Source of the DNA: Pseudomonas grimontii
GTDB lineage: Bacteria > Pseudomonadota > Gammaproteobacteria > Pseudomonadales > Pseudomonadaceae
DNA length: 64,000 bases
Assembly (NCBI RefSeq): GCF_007858185.1
Contig: NZ_VFES01000010.1
Span: 1 to 64,000, forward strand
Reading direction: 5' to 3'
In this document: positions 60,445 through 64,000 of the stretch, piece by piece
Layout of the letters: each line of letters begins with the position of its first letter
How positions within the stretch are numbered: the first letter of the stretch is position 1
The notes under the pieces: model-generated
The model's database searches: none
The model's input: the letters and a program-made list of their open reading frames with translations, nothing else
Told to the model about the DNA's origin: nothing
Program-made: the position numbers and the translations under genes

Positions 60445-62442
60445 ATGCCCAGCCGTCGTGAGCGTGCCAACGCCATTCGTGCCCTCAGCATGGATGCCGT
60501 GCAAAAAGCCAACAGCGGCCATCCCGGTGCCCCGATGGGCATGGCGGATATCGCCGAGGTACTTTGGCGTGATTACCTGAAACACAACCCGAGCAACCCG
60601 TCGTTCGCCGACCGTGATCGCTTCGTGCTGTCCAACGGCCACGGCTCGATGCTGATCTATTCGTTGCTGCACCTGACCGGCTACGACCTCACCATCGATG
60701 ACCTCAAGAGCTTCCGCCAGCTGCACAGCCGCACCCCGGGCCACCCGGAATTCGGCTACACCCCAGGCGTCGAGACCACCACCGGTCCCCTGGGCCAAGG
60801 CCTGGCCAACGCCGTAGGTTTCGCGCTGGCTGAAAAAATCCTGGGCGCGCAGTTCAACCGCGCTGGCCACGACATCGTCGATCACCACACCTATGTGTTC
60901 CTGGGTGACGGCTGCATGATGGAAGGCATTTCCCATGAAGTCGCTTCCCTGGCCGGCACCCTGGGCCTGGGCAAGCTGATCGCCTTCTACGATGACAACG
61001 GCATCTCCATCGACGGTGAAGTCGAAGGCTGGTTCACCGACGACACCCCTAAGCGTTTCGAAGCCTACAACTGGCAGGTGATCCGCAATGTCGACGGCCA
61101 TGATCCGGAAGAGATCAAGACCGCCATCGACACCGCCCGCAAGAGCGCGCAGCCGACCCTGATCTGCTGCAAGACCACCATCGGCTTCGGTTCGCCGAAC
61201 AAGCAAGGCAAGGAAGACTGCCACGGCGCCCCACTGGGTGACGCGGAAATCGCCCTGACCCGTGAAGCGTTGAAGTGGAACCACGGCCCGTTCGAAATCC
61301 CGGCTGATATCTACGCCGAGTGGGACGCCAAGGAAGCCGGTCGCGCCGCAGAAGCCGAGTGGGACCAGCGTTTTGAAGCCTACGCCGCCGAATTCCCGGC
61401 GCTGGCCATTGAGCTGAAGAGCCGCCTCAACGGTGACCTGCCGCTGGACTTCTCGGCGAAGGCCGACGAGTACATCGCCGAAGTGGCCGCCAAGGGCGAA
61501 ACCATTGCCAGCCGCAAAGCCAGCCAGAATGCCCTGAATGCCTACGGTCCACTGCTGCCTGAGCTGCTTGGCGGTTCGGCTGACCTGGCCGGTTCCAACC
61601 TGACCCTGTGGAAAGGCTGCAAAGGTGTCTCGGCTGAAGACGCCAGCGGCAACTACATGTACTACGGCGTGCGCGAATTCGGCATGAGCGCCATCATGAA
61701 CGGCGTGTCCCTGCACGGCGGCCTGGTGCCTTACGGCGCGACCTTCCTGATGTTCATGGAATACGCACGCAACGCCGTACGTATGGCCGCGCTGATGAAG
61801 AAGCGTGTGATCCATGTGTACACCCACGACTCCATCGGCCTCGGCGAAGACGGCCCGACGCACCAGCCGGTCGAGCAACTGACCAGCCTGCGTACCACGC
61901 CGAACCTGGATTGCTGGCGCCCAGCCGACGCGGTGGAATCCGCGGTGGCCTGGAAGCACGCGATCGAGCGTAAGGACGGCCCTTCGGCGCTGATCTTCTC
62001 CCGTCAGAACCTGCAACACCAGGTACGCACCGACGCACAGATCGCCGACATCAGCCGTGGCGGCTACGTGCTCAAGGACTGCATCGGCGAGCCGGAGCTG
62101 ATCCTGATCTCCACCGGTTCCGAAGTGGGCCTGACCGTTCAGGCGTACGACAAGCTGACTGCCCAAGGCCGTAACGTGCGCGTTGTGTCCATGCCGTGCA
62201 CCAGCGTGTTCGAAGCCCAGGACGCCGACTACAAGCAATCGGTCCTGCCGTTGCAGGTCAGCGCGCGTATCGCCATCGAAGCGGCTCACGCCGACTACTG
62301 GTACAAGTACGTGGGCCTGGAAGGCCGCGTGATCGGCATGACCACCTACGGTGAGTCGGCGCCGGCGCCAGCGTTGTTCGAAGAGTTCGGTTTCACCCTG
62401 GAAAACATCCTGGGTCAGGCTGAAGAGCTGCTGGAAGACTAA
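60445..62442 (+). CDS. tkt: Transketolase
   Basis: This 665-aa ThDP enzyme of the pentose-phosphate pathway exchanges two-carbon units between sugar phosphates. It has the N-terminal ANSGHPGAPMGMADIAE, the ThDP motif GDGCMMEGISHEVASLAGT, the catalytic EFGMSAIMNG region, and THDSIGLGEDGPTHQPVEQL. The start at 60445 follows TCAGGAGAAC; upstream in-frame codons lack family similarity. It heads the tkt-epd-pgk cluster, supplying erythrose-4-phosphate, which Epd uses for pyridoxal synthesis. Confidence 0.97.
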   Translation: MPSRRERANAIRALSMDAVQKANSGHPGAPMGMADIAEVLWRDYLKHNPSNPSFADRDRFVLSNGHGSMLIYSLLHLTGYDLTIDDLKSFRQLHSRTPGHPEFGYTPGVETTTGPLGQGLANAVGFALAEKILGAQFNRAGHDIVDHHTYVFLGDGCMMEGISHEVASLAGTLGLGKLIAFYDDNGISIDGEVEGWFTDDTPKRFEAYNWQVIRNVDGHDPEEIKTAIDTARKSAQPTLICCKTTIGFGSPNKQGKEDCHGAPLGDAEIALTREALKWNHGPFEIPADIYAEWDAKEAGRAAEAEWDQRFEAYAAEFPALAIELKSRLNGDLPLDFSAKADEYIAEVAAKGETIASRKASQNALNAYGPLLPELLGGSADLAGSNLTLWKGCKGVSAEDASGNYMYYGVREFGMSAIMNGVSLHGGLVPYGATFLMFMEYARNAVRMAALMKKRVIHVYTHDSIGLGEDGPTHQPVEQLTSLRTTPNLDCWRPADAVESAVAWKHAIERKDGPSALIFSRQNLQHQVRTDAQIADISRGGYVLKDCIGEPELILISTGSEVGLTVQAYDKLTAQGRNVRVVSMPCTSVFEAQDADYKQSVLPLQVSARIAIEAAHADYWYKYVGLEGRVIGMTTYGESAPAPALFEEFGFTLENILGQAEELLED

Positions 62443-62470
62443 GGCTGTAGAGTGAGGTGGCTGGACTGGC

Positions 62471-62546
62471 CTCATCGCGAGCAAGCCCGCTCCCACATTT
62501 GGATTGCATTTCAAGTGTGGGAGCGGGCTTGCTCGCGATAGCGGTC
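62471..62546. repeat. REP doublet (TCGCGAGCAAGC type) between tkt and epd
   Basis: CATCGCGAGCAAGCCCGCTC and GAGCGGGCTTGCTCGCGATA are inverted arms separated by about 30 bp. It interrupts the tkt-epd cluster in a 142-bp gap. It is a different sequence subtype from the GGGGGCTTGCCCCC units elsewhere in the window. Confidence 0.85.
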
Positions 62547-62584
62547 GACCCGCCACCCTATTACCCAAGGTAATCGAGAACCCC

Positions 62585-63640
62585 ATGCCCCAACCGCGTC
62601 CCTACAAAGTTGCACTCAACGGCTACGGCCGCATTGGTCGTTGCGTCTTGCGTGCTCTGTTCGAGCGAGGGGCGGCAGCCGGGTTTGAAATTGTCGCGAT
62701 TAACGATCTGGCCGACATGGCCAGCATCGAATACCTGACACGCTTTGACTCCACCCACGGCCGCTTCCCCGGCGAAGTGCGCGTCGAAGGCGATTGTCTG
62801 CATATCAATGGCGACTGCGTGAAAGTGCTGCGCAGTGCCACCCCCGAGGGCATCGACTGGGCCGCGCTCGGCGTCGACCTGGTGTTGGAATGCTCCGGTG
62901 CCTATAACACCCGCGCCGATGGCCAGCGTTTCCTCGACGCCGGTGCGCCGCGTGTGCTGTTTTCCCAGCCGATGGCCAGCGAGGCGGATGTCGACGCCAC
63001 CATCGTCTTCGGCATCAACCAGGATTGCCTGACCGGCCATGAGCTGCTGGTGTCCAACGCCTCCTGCACCACCAACTGCAGCGTGCCGCTGTTACGCCTG
63101 CTGGATCAGGCGATCGGCCTGGACTACGTGTCGATCACCACCATCCACTCGGCGATGAACGACCAGCCGGTGATCGATGCCTATCACCATGAAGACCTGC
63201 GTCGCACACGCTCGGCGTTCCAGTCGGTGATTCCGGTGTCCACAGGCCTCGCCCGCGGCATCGAACGCCTGCTGCCGGAACTTGCTGGGCGAATCCAGGC
63301 CAAAGCCGTACGGGTGCCGACGGTGAACGTGTCCTGCCTGGACATCACCATGCAAACCGTCAGCGACACTGATGCGACGGAGGTCAATCGGATCCTGCGC
63401 GACGCCGCTACCAGCGGCCCGCTCAAAGGCTTGCTGGCCTACACCGAGTTGCCCCACGCCAGTTGTGATTTCAACCATGACCCGCATTCGGCAATTGTCG
63501 ATGCCAGCCAGACCCGCGTTTCCGGCCCGAGGCTGGTGAACATCCTGGCCTGGTTCGACAACGAATGGGGGTTTGCCAACCGAATGCTCGACGTTGCGGA
63601 ACATTATCTGCATATCGCCTCTAAACAACCTCAACAGTAA
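62585..63640 (+). CDS. epd: Erythrose-4-phosphate dehydrogenase
   Basis: This 351-aa GAPDH-superfamily enzyme oxidises D-erythrose-4-phosphate to 4-phosphoerythronate, the first step of the DXP-dependent pyridoxal phosphate pathway. It has the NAD loop NGYGRIGRCVLRALFERG and catalytic Cys in VSNASCTTNCS. Epd is preferred over glycolytic GapA because of the position between tkt and pgk and the Epd-type N-terminus and YNTRADGQRFLDAGA. The start at 62585 avoids REP-derived upstream codons. pgk follows after 17 nt. Confidence 0.9.
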   Translation: MPQPRPYKVALNGYGRIGRCVLRALFERGAAAGFEIVAINDLADMASIEYLTRFDSTHGRFPGEVRVEGDCLHINGDCVKVLRSATPEGIDWAALGVDLVLECSGAYNTRADGQRFLDAGAPRVLFSQPMASEADVDATIVFGINQDCLTGHELLVSNASCTTNCSVPLLRLLDQAIGLDYVSITTIHSAMNDQPVIDAYHHEDLRRTRSAFQSVIPVSTGLARGIERLLPELAGRIQAKAVRVPTVNVSCLDITMQTVSDTDATEVNRILRDAATSGPLKGLLAYTELPHASCDFNHDPHSAIVDASQTRVSGPRLVNILAWFDNEWGFANRMLDVAEHYLHIASKQPQQ

Positions 63641-63657
63641 TTCAGGAACTGCGACCC

Positions 63658-64000
63658 ATGACCGTGTTGAAGATGACCGACCTCGATCTGCAAGGTAAGC
63701 GCGTACTGATTCGCGAAGACCTCAACGTCCCAGTCAAGGACGGTGTTGTCACCAGCGATGCGCGAATCCTGGCCTCGCTGCCGACCATCAAGCTGGCCCT
63801 GGAAAAAGGCGCGGCCGTGATGGTCTGCTCCCACCTGGGTCGCCCGACCGAAGGTGAGTTCTCCGCCGAAAACAGCCTCAAGCCGGTAGCCGCCTACCTG
63901 AGCAAGGCTCTGGGCCGTGACGTGCCGTTGGTGGCTGACTACCTGGGCGGCGTTGACGTTAAGCCTGGCGACATCGTGCTGTTCGAAAACGTGCGCTTCA
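63658..64000 (+). CDS. pgk: Phosphoglycerate kinase (5' part, cut by window end)
   Basis: The first 114 codons are present and open to the window edge: MTVLKMTDLDLQGKRVLIRE, then the substrate-binding DLNVP and SHLGRP motifs, and VLFENVRF at the end. Pgk converts 1,3-bisphosphoglycerate and 3-phosphoglycerate. GGAACT precedes the ATG by about 8 nt, and it follows epd by 17 nt in the conserved tkt-epd-pgk order. Confidence 0.95.
   Translation, partial: MTVLKMTDLDLQGKRVLIREDLNVPVKDGVVTSDARILASLPTIKLALEKGAAVMVCSHLGRPTEGEFSAENSLKPVAAYLSKALGRDVPLVADYLGGVDVKPGDIVLFENVRF

Noticed and set aside
60415..62586. 723-codon minus-strand open frame opposite tkt
   Set aside because: Antisense to an unambiguous transketolase and starting in REP-derived sequence.
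62585..63640. Assignment as glycolytic GAPDH (gapA)
   Set aside because: Position between tkt and pgk and the Epd-type N-terminal sequence favour erythrose-4-phosphate dehydrogenase.

Overview
The window is a 64-kb piece of a GC-rich Pseudomonas chromosome, most like the P. fluorescens group. The evidence is the gene order (hemW-rdgB-metWX-proC-pilT; pyrC'-pyrB-pyrR-ruvX-algH-tonB-gshB-pilG; ahcY-metF; metK-sahR / tkt-epd-pgk), the protein sequences, and many GTGGGAGGGGGCTTGCCCCCGAT-type REP palindromes between genes. I see no rRNA, tRNA, CRISPR array, transposase or prophage. Organism and gene names come from recalled family knowledge, not from a database search.

Layout. 1-6.8 kb is a leftward housekeeping run: DUF3392, hemW, rdgB, DUF4426, metW, metX, yggT, proC, yggS. 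The rightward pilT follows without pilU, then an NlpC/P60 peptidase and a double-TM2 protein. 9.5-15.4 kb is a leftward run of pyrimidine and redox genes: catalytically degenerate pyrC', pyrB, pyrR, ruvX, algH, a tonB3-like gene and gshB. 15.6-25.4 kb is the Chp chemosensory cluster pilG-pilH-pilI-pilJ-chpA-chpC. It lacks the pilK (CheR) and chpB (CheB) adaptation genes present in P. aeruginosa.

25.4-26.98 kb is the least ordinary stretch. It holds a perfect 34-bp inverted repeat, a higA antitoxin remnant, a promoter-terminator unit that looks like a small RNA or attenuator, a three-way-junction RNA upstream of a DUF6124 gene, and a REP doublet interrupted by two MITE-like elements, one with an exact 10-bp target duplication. 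26.98-35.1 kb is a complete biotin-independent malonate decarboxylase system (mdcABCDEGH, madLM, mdcR). 35.3-39.5 kb holds trhA and a LysR / D-amino-acid-dehydrogenase-like / RidA / solute-binding-protein locus.

39.5-50 kb returns to core genes: rsmE, bioA, a cytochrome b561 and yceI pair, rhlE, a periplasmic binding protein, an orphan glycosyltransferase-like gene, metF, and ahcY under a SAH riboswitch. 50-57.8 kb holds a thioesterase, a formate/nitrite-type transporter, a Na+/H+ antiporter, a MAPEG protein, mltA, a c'-type cytochrome lipoprotein, a DUF1090 protein, ligB with an export-signal-like N-terminus, and a small secreted protein. 58-64 kb holds metK and its probable regulator sahR, divergent from tkt-epd-pgk; pgk is cut by the window end. 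A 26-bp palindrome with perfect 12-bp arms lies in the divergent gap.

A methyl-cycle theme links metW/metX (homoserine acylation), metF (methyl-THF), metK (SAM synthesis), ahcY (SAH removal) and sahR (SAH-type repressor). Two control modes are visible: a cis RNA sensor at ahcY and a protein operator at sahR-metK. A second theme is type IV pilus twitching control: pilT, a tonB3-like gene and pilGHIJ-chpAC.
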